In this document: in pieces, positions 8,320-15,714 of the stretch
Layout of the letters: each line of letters begins with the position of its first letter
Numbering within the stretch: the first letter of the stretch is position 1
NCBI RefSeq assembly: GCF_000284415.1
Contig: NC_017059.1
Coordinates: 1,267,626 to 1,295,319 of the forward strand
Direction: 5' to 3'
DNA length: 27,694 nt
From: Pararhodospirillum photometricum DSM 122
Lineage (GTDB): Bacteria; Pseudomonadota; Alphaproteobacteria; Rhodospirillales; Rhodospirillaceae
Notes under the pieces: model-generated
What the model saw: only the letters and a program-made list of their open reading frames with translations
The model's database searches: none
Told to the model about the DNA's origin: nothing
Program-made: the position numbers and the translations under genes

Positions 8320-8844
8320 TCACCTCCGGCAGACAACAGAGCCCGGCCCCAGCAGCGGGGCCAGCAGAGCCAGGACCAGGGGCGGGATCGGCGCCGGGCC
8401 GGCCCCGCTCTCGCGCACGGTGGTGGTGCTCAGGGCATCCACGGTCAGATGTTCCTCAATAAGGCGGCCCTCGGGGTCGGAATCGGGCAACAGGGGCGCC
8501 GACAAGGCGCGGGCCGCCAGTTCGCAACAGGCCGCCACGATCTCGCGCGGCACCTGATCGTCGGCGATCGGCGCCCCTTGCGCATCCCGGGCGCCCACGC
8601 GCGGCCATCCCAGGGCCTGATCGCGGCCCCGGCGCGGCCGGCCGGAAAACCGCGCGGCAAAACGCCCCTCGAGACAGGCGGTGGCCTCGCGCAAGGCGCC
8701 TTCGCGCAGGGCCTCGGCGGCGGCGGTCCAGGACGCGGCCAGGGGGGTGTGGGGGCGATTGCCCCAGTAAGTATCGGCCGCGCTCAGGGCGACCAGGGAG
8801 TCGGCATCGGCGCGGCCGCTGCCATCCTCGGCGATCAGGGACAT
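8320..8844 (-). CDS. DnaT-like phage protein, probable head-tail adaptor (174 aa)
   Basis: Matches the pattern of the small phage proteins labelled putative DnaT-like ssDNA-binding protein: a YWGNR strand, then ALREATACLEGRFAARFSGRPRRGRDQALGWPR and a helix VPREIVAACCELAARAL. Despite the name, such genes sit in the connector module next to the capsid gene and are probably head-tail adaptors. I chose ATG 8844, which has AAGG eight bases upstream; GTG 8850 is an alternative two codons earlier. It follows the 148-aa gene after the inverted repeat pair at 8868-8958. Confidence 0.75.
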   Translation of the reverse strand: MSLIAEDGSGRADADSLVALSAADTYWGNRPHTPLAASWTAAAEALREGALREATACLEGRFAARFSGRPRRGRDQALGWPRVGARDAQGAPIADDQVPREIVAACCELAARALSAPLLPDSDPEGRLIEEHLTVDALSTTTVRESGAGPAPIPPLVLALLAPLLGPGSVVCRR

Positions 8845-8867
8845 GGTCACACCTTGGGAAGTTAAGG

Positions 8868-8904
8868 AAGGGAAGGCTGGGGAGGCTCGCCTCCCCAGAC
8901 CCCT
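8868..8904. repeat. Dispersed palindromic repeat (reverse copy of a perfect inverted pair)
   Basis: A 37-bp unit with an internal palindrome (GGGGAGGC TC GCCTCCCC). It is the exact reverse complement of 8922-8958, 17 bases away, and identical to 13909-13945. The pair lies between the 148-aa gene stop (8963) and the DnaT-like gene start (8844). Confidence 0.95.
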
Positions 8905-8921
8905 GATGACTTAAGGGGAAG

Positions 8922-8958
8922 AGGGGTCTGGGGAGGCGAGCCTCCCCAGCCTTCCCTT
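8922..8958. repeat. Dispersed palindromic repeat (forward copy of a perfect inverted pair)
   Basis: Exact 37-bp reverse complement of 8868-8904. The two together can form one long hairpin of 37 bp with a 17-nt loop, or two smaller hairpins. It ends four bases before the stop codon of the 148-aa gene; in minus-strand mRNA this structure follows that gene and could weaken or protect read-through into the adaptor gene. Confidence 0.95.
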
Positions 8959-8962
8959 CTCC

Positions 8963-9409
8963 CTACGCGGCCGGCCCAACAAGCGCCGACGCCCGAGGCG
9001 GCCGCCCCAGCCACGTCACCACCAAAGGCAAGCCGACCCAAGGCGCCCCCGACCACGCCAAGGGATCGGCCCCCGGCCCCAGCCGAGCCGGCCCCGCCAC
9101 CACCGTGGAAGGCCCACCGTCGCCCAGAGTCAGCGTGGCCGTGCCGGTCAAACCGCCAAAGAACGCCGAGACGGCCAGAGGGCTCCAACAGCGGGCAGTA
9201 AAGCGCAGAACAAGACGCTGGCGCCCCACATCCTCGCGAGCTGGCCCCAAGCTGCCGTCGCCGGCCTCTTGCCACCACACGCGGCTGTCTTGCTCCAGGC
9301 TCAAACGCGCGTCATAAACCGGACCCAACTCCTGGGCCGGGCCATCGGCGGGCGTAAAAACGATCAAGGGGTCGCTGCCAGGAAGCAGCGTGGCGAGGGC
9401 GAGACTCAT
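8963..9409 (-). CDS. Phage structural protein (148 aa) after the capsid gene, unknown
   Basis: Beta-rich protein with strands such as PLIVFTPADG, RVWWQEAGDG, QRLVLRFTARCW and TATLTLGDGG. It lies 24 bases downstream of the major capsid gene and before the adaptor. This position is often taken by a head decoration protein, and the beta-sandwich-like composition would suit either a decoration protein or a tail-tube-like subunit; neither can be settled by reading. ATG 9409 is preceded by CAGGAGCGGACC. Confidence 0.65.
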   Translation of the reverse strand: MSLALATLLPGSDPLIVFTPADGPAQELGPVYDARLSLEQDSRVWWQEAGDGSLGPAREDVGRQRLVLRFTARCWSPLAVSAFFGGLTGTATLTLGDGGPSTVVAGPARLGPGADPLAWSGAPWVGLPLVVTWLGRPPRASALVGPAA

Positions 9410-9433
9410 GGTCCGCTCCTGTTGCAGGCCGGA

Positions 9434-10447
9434 TCAACCGTTGGTGCGCAGGGCGGCGATGCGAATGGCCTTGCGCTCGTACACGCGCTGCCAATTGGCG
9501 GCGAGGGCCAGTTCGGCGTTGGTCGGAGCCGGTCGGGCCATGCTGGCACCCACCCAGCGGATGCCGCGCGGGTGCAGCAGGAAGTGCCGGCGCGAATGAA
9601 GGATCTCCATGCCCTCGCCATCGCCGGCCCCCGGCACCCGCTCGGTCTCGACCGGCATTTTCGGCTGGCCCTCGCCATAGGCAAAGGCGCCCTCGGCAAA
9701 CAAAACGCTGGTATAGACGGGCCGGTGGGCGCCCTGGGTCACGGGCAGGCCATCGTCCACGATGACGCGGTAGCCCAGGTAGGTCTGGTAGCGCAGATCG
9801 CCGCTTTGGGGATCGTAGACCGGCAGCAAGGTGCCGAGCCGTTGCAAGCGGGTGTGGACCACCGAGTGCAAGGCGATCGCCGAGAGGCGGCTTTTCATGT
9901 CACCCAGGGTTTGGGCGGCGGCCAAAATGGCTTCGTCACTGATCACCTCGGCGGCGGTGGGGGCGCCGGCGTCGTCGGTCGCCACCGAGTGGATCATGTC
10001 GCCCCCGTTGGCGGCAACATTGGCGGCCAGAACGCCGCTCAGGCTGGCGATCAAGAGTTTTTGGCGATCGCGCACCCAAAACGGCGCCACCAGATCGGCG
10101 ACGGCACGCAACGGGTCGGTGGCGAGCAAGGCGGCGGTCAGGTCCATGCTCGACCACGCCTTGTTGCGCACATGCTTGATGGCGACATCACGCCCCGCCG
10201 TCAAACGGGCCGGGGCGACCAGACTGTCGGGATCGTCGGACCCGACATTGGAGTCCCCCGACAGGTCGTTGAAAAACGGCAGGGGAAAGGTGGTGCCGCC
10301 CCCGGCCGCCAGGGCATCGAACTGGGCATCGCGGGCCACGACCCCGGACTGGACAAAGGCATCCAGCTCCAAGGAGCGCTGCACCAGATAGGGCTGGAAA
10401 ACCTCGGGAACGATCACGTCAGACAACCGGGTGGAAACCGTGCTCAT
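9434..10447 (-). CDS. Major capsid protein, gp13-like (337 aa)
   Basis: Forms the icosahedral phage shell. The sequence follows the gp13-like major capsid family closely: SDVIVPEVFQPYLVQRSLEL at residues 9-28, then QSGVVARDAQFDALAAGGG and FPLPFFNDLSGDSNVGSDD, then the block DVAIKHVRNKAWSSMDLTA, a LVAPFWVRDRQKLLIASLSGV helix, and a C-terminal beta domain (DGLPVTQ, VYTSVLFAEGAFAYGEG, ILHSRRHFLLHPRGIRW). Length is typical of the family. Start ATG 10447 with CAGGAGA upstream. It is preceded by the scaffold and portal genes, the standard head-module order. Confidence 0.92.
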   Translation of the reverse strand: MSTVSTRLSDVIVPEVFQPYLVQRSLELDAFVQSGVVARDAQFDALAAGGGTTFPLPFFNDLSGDSNVGSDDPDSLVAPARLTAGRDVAIKHVRNKAWSSMDLTAALLATDPLRAVADLVAPFWVRDRQKLLIASLSGVLAANVAANGGDMIHSVATDDAGAPTAAEVISDEAILAAAQTLGDMKSRLSAIALHSVVHTRLQRLGTLLPVYDPQSGDLRYQTYLGYRVIVDDGLPVTQGAHRPVYTSVLFAEGAFAYGEGQPKMPVETERVPGAGDGEGMEILHSRRHFLLHPRGIRWVGASMARPAPTNAELALAANWQRVYERKAIRIAALRTNG

Positions 10448-10475
10448 GGAAATCTCCTGGATCAGAAAGCGAGGA

Positions 10476-10967
10476 TCAGCGGGCCTGATCGCGCAGCACG
10501 CGCGCCAACTCGGGCTGGGTGCGCAGCAAGCGGCCCTGCTCAGTGAGGTTCAAGGTGTCGCGGGCAAAGGGATTGGGAACGGCGGCGCCCAGACGTACCG
10601 GCGGGATGCCCCCCCCGGCCGGCAGATCCCACCACGGGCCCGGCCCTTCGCGACGTCGGGTTTCCAGCCACTCGGTCAGGGCTGCCGGGCTGGCCGCGCT
10701 GTCGGCAAAGGCGGCGCGGGCCGCCTGGAGCACCTCGGCCCGAGCCTCGGCCCGCACTTGGGTGGTGGCACAGGCGGCCTCGACGGCGGCGGCAAGGCGA
10801 GCTTCCTCGGCCTGGGCCAGGGCCTCCCCCAGGCGGGTGATCTCGGCGGTGGTCGCCGCCAAATCCTCGGCCTGAAAAACAAAACCCCCGGCGGGGCCGG
10901 GGGCGTAGTGGGGACGCAAGGCCTCGGGAATGGCCTCTTCGCTCTCGTAGTACACGCGCAGGGTCAT
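10476..10967 (-). CDS. Capsid scaffolding protein (163 aa)
   Basis: Sits between portal and major capsid protein, the usual scaffold position. Its composition fits: an acidic N-terminus (MTLRVYYESEEAIPEALRPHY), a long charged alanine-rich helix or coiled coil at about residues 33-95 (EDLAATTAEITRLGEALAQAEEARLAAAVEAA), a proline/glycine linker, and a short C-terminal helix (LTEQGRLLRTQPELARVLRDQA) that would contact the capsid protein. ATG 10967 overlaps the portal stop codon (ATGA). Longer upstream extension of the frame is only a shadow of the portal gene. Confidence 0.82.
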   Translation of the reverse strand: MTLRVYYESEEAIPEALRPHYAPGPAGGFVFQAEDLAATTAEITRLGEALAQAEEARLAAAVEAACATTQVRAEARAEVLQAARAAFADSAASPAALTEWLETRRREGPGPWWDLPAGGGIPPVRLGAAVPNPFARDTLNLTEQGRLLRTQPELARVLRDQAR

Positions 10968-12319
10968 GGGTGGGAATCCTCCTGGGAGTCGCGCCGCTGG
11001 GCGTCGGCCGTGGGGTCGAAGGCCCACGACAAGACGCCCCGACGACGCAGTTCGGTCAGATAGGCCTCGCGGCTGAGGTCGCCGGCCGCCCGGGCCTGGG
11101 CCAGGGCATCGAGGTCGGCCTCGTCGCCGGCGTCGGTAAAATCGGTATTGACGTCGATGCTGCCGCCCGCGCCCAGCCCGGCCCACGCGGCCATCAGGAC
11201 CAGGGCCTGCTCCAGGCCGTCGCGCAATTGCAGGGCCCACGCCTTGATCGACGAATTGGCCCGGCTCTCGGCAATGGCGGTGGCGGTGGCCGTCGTGGCG
11301 CCCGTGCGGCTCAACAGGGGCTCCATGGCAAGCTTGTCCATCTGCGCCTCCAGCCGGCTCAGGTCGCGTTCGCCGGCTTGCAAGGCGGTGCCCTGGGGCT
11401 CGACGTAATACCAACGGGCCTGGGCGTCGGGGGTGTGCAAAAAGGTCTTGGGCCCCACGGCCAGCGCCCCGCCGTCCGGCCCCTCGGGCGCCGGGCCGGA
11501 AAGCGCCAGCATGGCAAAGCGCCCCAGGGTCAAAATGTTGCGCTGGTCACTGGCCGACTGCCAGTGAGCCACATTGAGGTGAGCCAAGCCCTCCAGGGGC
11601 GGGCGGGCCTGCAACGCGCCCACGGCGGGCCCCAACCGCAAGGGCACCAACGGCACCGTGTCCAGACCGGTGCGTCCCTGACGCAGCGGCGCCCAGCTTG
11701 GGCCGTCGTGCTGCCAGATCTCCCAATACCCGGGCTCCAGCACCTGAACACGGGCCCGTGGGCGCAGGAAAAACCCGTCGCGCTCGCCTACCTCGTAGCG
11801 CACCCGGGCATGGGCCAAGCACCAGCGCCCCTCGACCACCCCAGCCTGGGCCGCGATCACCTCCTCGGCCGGCACCACCACCAAGTAGGGCCGCCGCCGG
11901 GCAGCCGGCACCTCGGGCCCCGGCATATCCACCTGAAGCCAAGCAATGCCGGTGGTCAAAGCCTCGGCGAACCAGCGCTGGGCCACGGTGTGCACGCTGT
12001 TGCCCAGCAAGTCCGCGTCGTCAAGCCAGCGGCGCAGCACCAAGGGCACATCGGCCCCCAGCACCAACGGCCGGGCAAACACCCGCCCGGTGATGTCGCG
12101 CACTGTTTCCTCAAAGGCGGGAAACAACACGGCGCGCTCCAGGCGAGCACGGTAGGCCTCAAGATCCTCAGCCTCGTAGCGCGGCAAATAGGCCTCGCCC
12201 GCCGCCCGCATGGCCAACGTCCCCCCCATCAGGGTCCGCACCAACGCCCAACGGGGCAGCAAACTCACGTACTCTGGATCGGGACGCGCAGGATCGCCCC
12301 CGGCCTTGACCTCGACCAT
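10964..12319 (-). CDS. Portal protein, DUF4055 type (451 aa)
   Basis: Forms the dodecameric ring through which DNA enters the head. It resembles the DUF4055 portal family: N-terminal PEYVSLLPRWALVRTLMGG, LPRYEAEDLEAYRARLERAVLFPAFEETVRDITGRVFARP at about 48-88, the YLVVVPAEEVI region, and the conserved helices LEGLAHLNVAHWQSASDQRNIL and TATAIAESRANSSIKAWALQLRDGLEQAL. It lies directly after terL. ATG 12319 has purine-rich GAGGAGAAGGGAAGG upstream. No truncation is visible. Confidence 0.88.
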   Translation of the reverse strand: MVEVKAGGDPARPDPEYVSLLPRWALVRTLMGGTLAMRAAGEAYLPRYEAEDLEAYRARLERAVLFPAFEETVRDITGRVFARPLVLGADVPLVLRRWLDDADLLGNSVHTVAQRWFAEALTTGIAWLQVDMPGPEVPAARRRPYLVVVPAEEVIAAQAGVVEGRWCLAHARVRYEVGERDGFFLRPRARVQVLEPGYWEIWQHDGPSWAPLRQGRTGLDTVPLVPLRLGPAVGALQARPPLEGLAHLNVAHWQSASDQRNILTLGRFAMLALSGPAPEGPDGGALAVGPKTFLHTPDAQARWYYVEPQGTALQAGERDLSRLEAQMDKLAMEPLLSRTGATTATATAIAESRANSSIKAWALQLRDGLEQALVLMAAWAGLGAGGSIDVNTDFTDAGDEADLDALAQARAAGDLSREAYLTELRRRGVLSWAFDPTADAQRRDSQEDSHP

Positions 12320-12350
12320 GGCCTTCCCTTCTCCTCTTTCAAAGAAATCG

Positions 12351-12387
12351 AGGGGTCTGGGGAGGCCGTGCCTCCCCAGCCTTTCTT
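12351..12387. repeat. Dispersed palindromic repeat (forward copy)
   Basis: 37-bp copy with central palindrome GGGGAGGC..GCCTCCCC and small changes in the tail (CTTTCTT). It abuts the TerL stop codon (12387-12389) and precedes the portal start, so transcripts carry the hairpin between terL and portal. Confidence 0.9.
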
Positions 12388-13841
12388 CACCAGCGCAGCG
12401 CCGTGACCCGACCCGCCGCCCCTCCCTCGTAAAACGTCAGGGCCAAGGCATCGGCCAAGTCAGGGCTGCGCACGCCACGACGCTTGAGGGCTTCCTTGCT
12501 CTCGAGCTTGAGCCGCCCCGACCCCTCAAACCCATACCGCGGGCACACCAACTCACCCGCCAAGTCCTGGGCCAGATCGCGGGGCAAGCCAGCAAACCCG
12601 GGCTGGCTATCACGCAGCCACGCCCGCAAACACAGCCAAAGATGATCGCGCAACAAGGCGCCGCGCTCCTCGCCGACCACACGCTCAGGCGCCGCCGTGG
12701 CAACGTTGACCCCCACCACCGGCACCCCCTCCTCGCGTAGCCGATCAACCACCCCAGCGCCCACGCCGATCTCATCGACAAAAACCCGCTGCGCCCGCCA
12801 CAACGCACTCAAGCGCCGCGCTTGCCCGGCCACCGCCATGGTGTCGCGCCCGGTCGTCACCTCCAGGGCCTCAACAGCCGGACCCGCCCGCAACACAAAA
12901 ACCGTGCGGTCATCGCCAAAACGCGCCACGTCCAGACCAAGCCGCCGCTCGTGACCGCCCCCCTCGGCAGTGCGACCCAAAGCCGCCTCGGCCCACTCCA
13001 AAGCAATCAGCACATCGTCGTCCTGGCGCGGAAAAACGCCATCGGCCCGCACCCGCACGATGTTGGACCCCTCGCCATACTTGCGCACCAAGCCGGGCCG
13101 ATAGCCGGGATCAACAAGGGGGCTGTCGGCACAGCAAAAATGCAAGGCGGTGTACGCCGAGCGGTCCTGCTTGTGCGAGCGGGCAAAAAAGCCAGTGTTG
13201 CGGGTCGGGTTGCCAACCATCAGCAAACGAGCCCCCGGCCCCGACAACGCCCCCTCAGCAACCTCAAACACCGCATCAGGCACCCCGGACGCCTCCTCAA
13301 TCACAAACATCAAGGCCCCGCGCCCCTCCCCCCCGGCCGGCCCGCCAGCATGAAACCCCTGCAAAGCATCGGGGTTGTCGGGCCGGGCGGTGCGAGCCAC
13401 CGCAAACCACTCGCGCGGCCGGCCCCGATCGGCAATCCGCTGCGCCGATAAGTCAAACAGAGCCGACAGCCGCAAAGCGCCGGGCAAACCCAAGCTCTCG
13501 GCCCGCAAATCGGCACCCCGGCACAAACGCGCCAACTCGGACCACAAAATCTGCTCAAGCTGACTGGCCGTCGGCGCCGTGCACGGCGTCTTGGAATAGT
13601 CAAAACACTCCAAATGCCACCAAATCGCCGCCCCCGTCGCCGTCGTCTTGCCTACCCCATGCCCCGCCCGCGCCGTCACCTTGGCCCCCGACGGCGCCAC
13701 GGCCGCCAATAACGCCGCTTGCTGCACCGTCGGCGTCAGCCCCAACCGCTGACGCGCATACAACACAGGATCAGCCCGCCACAGCGTGCGCAGGTGAGCG
13801 TAACGGTCGAAAAGATCCGACGACAAGAAAGAGCCAGGCAT
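12387..13841 (-). CDS. terL: Terminase large subunit (484 aa)
   Basis: Packaging motor ATPase and nuclease. The ATPase has a Walker A-like motif ARAGHGVGKTT at residues 58-68, a Walker B strand LMFVIEEA at 177-184 and a coupling motif MVGNPTRNTG at 208-217. The RNase H-like nuclease domain follows: LGLDVARFGDD (D304), VFVDEIGVG (D356) and SPDLADALAL (D461/D464), so all acidic catalytic positions look intact. I chose ATG 13841 because GGGAGG lies just upstream; the frame runs 15 codons further but without a good start. It is separated from terS by an unusual 328-base intergenic region. Confidence 0.93.
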   Translation of the reverse strand: MPGSFLSSDLFDRYAHLRTLWRADPVLYARQRLGLTPTVQQAALLAAVAPSGAKVTARAGHGVGKTTATGAAIWWHLECFDYSKTPCTAPTASQLEQILWSELARLCRGADLRAESLGLPGALRLSALFDLSAQRIADRGRPREWFAVARTARPDNPDALQGFHAGGPAGGEGRGALMFVIEEASGVPDAVFEVAEGALSGPGARLLMVGNPTRNTGFFARSHKQDRSAYTALHFCCADSPLVDPGYRPGLVRKYGEGSNIVRVRADGVFPRQDDDVLIALEWAEAALGRTAEGGGHERRLGLDVARFGDDRTVFVLRAGPAVEALEVTTGRDTMAVAGQARRLSALWRAQRVFVDEIGVGAGVVDRLREEGVPVVGVNVATAAPERVVGEERGALLRDHLWLCLRAWLRDSQPGFAGLPRDLAQDLAGELVCPRYGFEGSGRLKLESKEALKRRGVRSPDLADALALTFYEGGAAGRVTALRW

Positions 13842-13908
13842 GGAAACCTCCCGCCTCCGGCTCCATGGGGAGGCGAGAGGGCACAAAGGGGGGGAAGGGA
13901 AAGAGAGA

Positions 13909-14136
13909 AGGGAAGGCTGGGGAGGCTCGCCTCCCCAGACCCCTCCATTCCTTTAAGGACGACGCCCATCACAAAACGATGCAATATAATAAAAATGTAT
14001 TTATTTTTAATAATAATTATATTAATTATTTTAATAAAAATACACAATGTTTACGTATGACTTTCTGATCGCGCATACTCTCTGTTTTTCCATGAATGGA
14101 GGGGTCTGGGGAGGCGAGCCTCCCCAGCCTTTCTTC
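13909..14136. mobile_element. MITE-like element: inverted repeats flanking an AT-rich core
   Basis: Reverse copy of the dispersed repeat at 13909-13945 and forward copy at 14100-14136. The inverted match extends inward over CCATTC (13946-13951) and GAATGG (14094-14099), giving arms of about 40 bp around 142 bases. The core is almost all A and T in a GC-rich genome and encodes nothing obvious. The arrangement resembles a small non-autonomous element, but no transposase and no target-site duplication was identified; two independent repeat copies beside an AT-rich remnant is an alternative. Confidence 0.5.
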
Positions 14137-14169
14137 TTCCTTTCCCTTCTTCCTTTCCCTTCTTCCCTT
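14131..14169. repeat. Pyrimidine tandem repeat downstream of terS
   Basis: A 13-base unit TTCTTCCTTTCCC occurs twice in direct tandem (14131-14143, 14144-14156) followed by a partial variant. It lies between the right-hand dispersed-repeat copy and the TerS stop codon; the minus-strand transcript would be purine-rich here. Confidence 0.75.
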
Positions 14170-14778
14170 TCACCCTTCCCCCTTTCCTCTATTTTTTTCC
14201 TCTTCGCGCAGGGCTTCGTCGAGCAGGGCGGACAGCCCGGCGCCATTGTTGCTGGGGTCGGCATTGGCGGTGGGTTTCCACAGGCCGAGACGGTGGCCGA
14301 GGAGGTTGAGGGCTCGGAGTTTGTCGGCGAGTTTGACGCGGATACGCTTGACGGGGCGGGCTTCGTTTCCTTTGCCGTCCATGTATTCGTCAACGGTGAC
14401 TTCGGCGATGGCGGCGGCTTGGTGCTCGTCCATGTCGGTGAGATCGACGACGGCGGTGCCATCGGGGTTAAGGCGCAGAAGATCGAGGGGCCGGGAGAAG
14501 GCGACGTTGGCGAGTTCGGCGAGCACGCGTTCTTCGGTGATGGCATAGCGTTCGATGAGGGCGCGGGTACGGGCCTGGGCTTCTTGGTCGGCGGCGGCGA
14601 GGGCGGCTTGCACGGCGGGGCGGGCGAGACAGCGGGCGGCGCGGGGGCTGGCGCGGGGGCCGGCGTTGGGCTCTAGGACGCGCCACGCGGCGGCGGCTTT
14701 GCGACCGTTGGCGAGATAGGCGGCCACGAAGGCGCGTTCGGTCTCGGAGAGGGGGGGCAAGGAAGGCTCGCCGGTCAT
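14170..14778 (-). CDS. terS: Terminase small subunit (202 aa)
   Basis: DNA-recognition subunit of the packaging terminase. The N-terminus contains the small-terminase helix-turn-helix pattern: LSETERAFVAAYLANGRKAAAAWRVL, then ASPRAARCLARPAVQAALAAA, followed by a helical core (ITEERVLAELANVAFSRPLDLLRLNPDG) and KLADKLRALNLLGHRLGLW, typical of the family. The C-terminus is charged (EALREEEKNRGKGEG). I chose ATG 14778 with GAGGA upstream; a GTG at 14817 would add 13 residues. It lies upstream of terL in transcription order, but separated by a 328-base region. A terminator-like hairpin precedes it. Confidence 0.88.
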   Translation of the reverse strand: MTGEPSLPPLSETERAFVAAYLANGRKAAAAWRVLEPNAGPRASPRAARCLARPAVQAALAAADQEAQARTRALIERYAITEERVLAELANVAFSRPLDLLRLNPDGTAVVDLTDMDEHQAAAIAEVTVDEYMDGKGNEARPVKRIRVKLADKLRALNLLGHRLGLWKPTANADPSNNGAGLSALLDEALREEEKNRGKGEG

Positions 14779-14817
14779 GGCAGGGTCCTCGTGGTCGAGC
14801 CGAACCGGCTCATCCAC

Positions 14818-14851
14818 CCAAAGGAAAAGGGCCGCTGGGGGGAGCGGCCCT
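14818..14851 (-). terminator. Rho-independent terminator between the 264-aa gene and terS
   Basis: Perfect 9-bp stem AGGGCCGCT/AGCGGCCCT (14828-14836 and 14843-14851) with a six-base G/C loop. On the minus strand the stem is followed by TTTTCCTTT. It would stop transcription coming from the 264-aa gene before it reaches terS, unless antiterminated. Confidence 0.7.
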
Positions 14852-14859
14852 CACACGAA

Positions 14860-14872
14860 TTTCATGATGAAA
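14860..14872. promoter_or_regulatory. Small palindrome upstream of terS
   Basis: TTTCATGATGAAA has perfect 6-bp arms around a central G, located between the stop of the 264-aa gene and the terminator hairpin. It could be a binding site for a phage regulator, but no promoter is evident next to it, so the call is weak. Confidence 0.3.
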
Positions 14873-14877
14873 CGACA

Positions 14878-15672
14878 TTACATGACAGCCCCCTCGGCGT
14901 CAAGGGGGCGCCGAGGGGAAAAACGGCCCAGCCCGGCCCGGCGGGCATAAAGCGCCAATCCGGCCTTGAGGTCGGCAAACGCGGTGTCGGCGCTGCAATG
15001 GTGGCGCCGGCGCACGGCATCCAGACCGCGATCATAGACCACGACATCGAGAATGAGGGGCAAGGGGCGGTAGGGCGGCCGGCGCGCCCAGCCATTGACC
15101 TCGGCGGCCCAGGGCAGATACAGCCGGCTGTGCTCCAGGGCCAGTTCGCCGGGCAACAGATCGAGCACGCGGCCGGGCCCCGAGGCCTCGGCGGCACCGG
15201 GAACGCCGTCTAGATGGGAGACGCGGGCCATCAGGGGGCGGGTTAGACCCTCGATGACCCGGCGCAGACGCAAGGCGGCCAGGGCTTCGGCGTCATCAAG
15301 GCGCCCTTGGTCGCGCAACCAGGTGATGGGGGCTGCCGCGCCGCGCCGAACGACGGTTTGCGGGGTGGGGCCTTCGTCGGCAGGGAGGGCCAGGGGCGCG
15401 GGGGCATGGCGCAGCAGGGCGTCGATCACAGCGGCCTTGCGCTCTAGCCGGGATCGGGCTTGGCCGGTGGAGGGGGCCAGGGCGGCGGCGCGGTGATAGC
15501 CCGCCAGGCGCTTCTGACCAAGACGCTGGGCCTCGGCTGGGGTACGGCGCAAGGCCTCGACCAGGGTCAGGACGGTGGCAAGGAAGGCGTCGTCCAGGTC
15601 CTCGCGGACCACACGCTGCCACCAGCGGCGCAAAACCGGATCGGCATCGGCAAGACAGGGGGGAAGGGGCAT
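14878..15672 (-). CDS. Unknown phage protein (264 aa), first gene of the module, possible regulator
   Basis: All-alpha, arginine-rich protein immediately upstream of the terminase genes. The N-terminus (RRWWQRVVREDLDDAFLATVLTLVEALR) and the segment ITWLRDQGRLDDAEALAALRLRRVIEG look helical. The C-terminal part (residues about 205-255) has LPLILDVVVYDRGLDAVRRRHHCSADTAFADLKAGLALYARRAGL, a helix-rich layout that could bind DNA and is loosely like the DUF6456 proteins of alphaproteobacteria, which are linked to replication or late-gene control. That resemblance is uncertain. ATG 15672 has a near-perfect AAAGGAGGT site, which lies inside a hairpin (15678-15699). A terminator separates it from terS. 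Confidence 0.7.
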   Translation of the reverse strand: MPLPPCLADADPVLRRWWQRVVREDLDDAFLATVLTLVEALRRTPAEAQRLGQKRLAGYHRAAALAPSTGQARSRLERKAAVIDALLRHAPAPLALPADEGPTPQTVVRRGAAAPITWLRDQGRLDDAEALAALRLRRVIEGLTRPLMARVSHLDGVPGAAEASGPGRVLDLLPGELALEHSRLYLPWAAEVNGWARRPPYRPLPLILDVVVYDRGLDAVRRRHHCSADTAFADLKAGLALYARRAGLGRFSPRRPLDAEGAVM

Positions 15673-15677
15673 GACAA

Positions 15678-15699
15678 CCTCCTTTGGAAACCAAGGAGG
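15678..15699 (-). promoter_or_regulatory. Hairpin that would hide the ribosome binding site of the 264-aa gene
   Basis: The leader contains CCTCCTT and AAGGAGG arms, with two more G-C pairs and an AAA-type loop inside. The AAGGAGG arm on the mRNA is the Shine-Dalgarno sequence for ATG 15672, so the folded RNA would block translation. This suggests translational control, for example by an RNA-binding protein or by passage of a ribosome. Confidence 0.55.
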
Positions 15700-15714
15700 C
15701 CACCATGCCGTTTT

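Larger units (their letters stand above)
13842..14169. other. 328-base intergenic region between terS and terL, no gene
   Basis: Phage packaging genes are normally adjacent, so this gap is unusual. From left to right it holds a purine-rich stretch (13880-13910), a reverse copy of the dispersed repeat, a strongly AT-rich core (about 13971-14060), a forward copy of the repeat, and a pyrimidine-rich tandem repeat. No open frame with a ribosome binding site is convincing; short frames through the AT core are Ile/Asn/Lys-rich and lack support. Confidence 0.85.

Noticed and set aside
8862..9278. A 138-codon minus-strand frame overlapping the 148-aa gene
   Set aside because: Its end translates the inverted repeat pair, and the alternative frame 8963-9409 has a proper start and spacing to the capsid gene.
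10970..12406. A 478-codon plus-strand frame opposite the portal gene
   Set aside because: Shadow frame; the DUF4055 portal on the other strand explains the region.
13736..14068. Short frames through the AT-rich region
   Set aside because: They read Ile/Lys/Asn runs from AT-rich DNA and then the dispersed repeat; no ribosome binding site and no plausible protein.
8868..14136. A CRISPR array, considered because of repeated 37-bp units
   Set aside because: The copies are thousands of bases apart, lie in both orientations, and have no regular spacers or cas genes.
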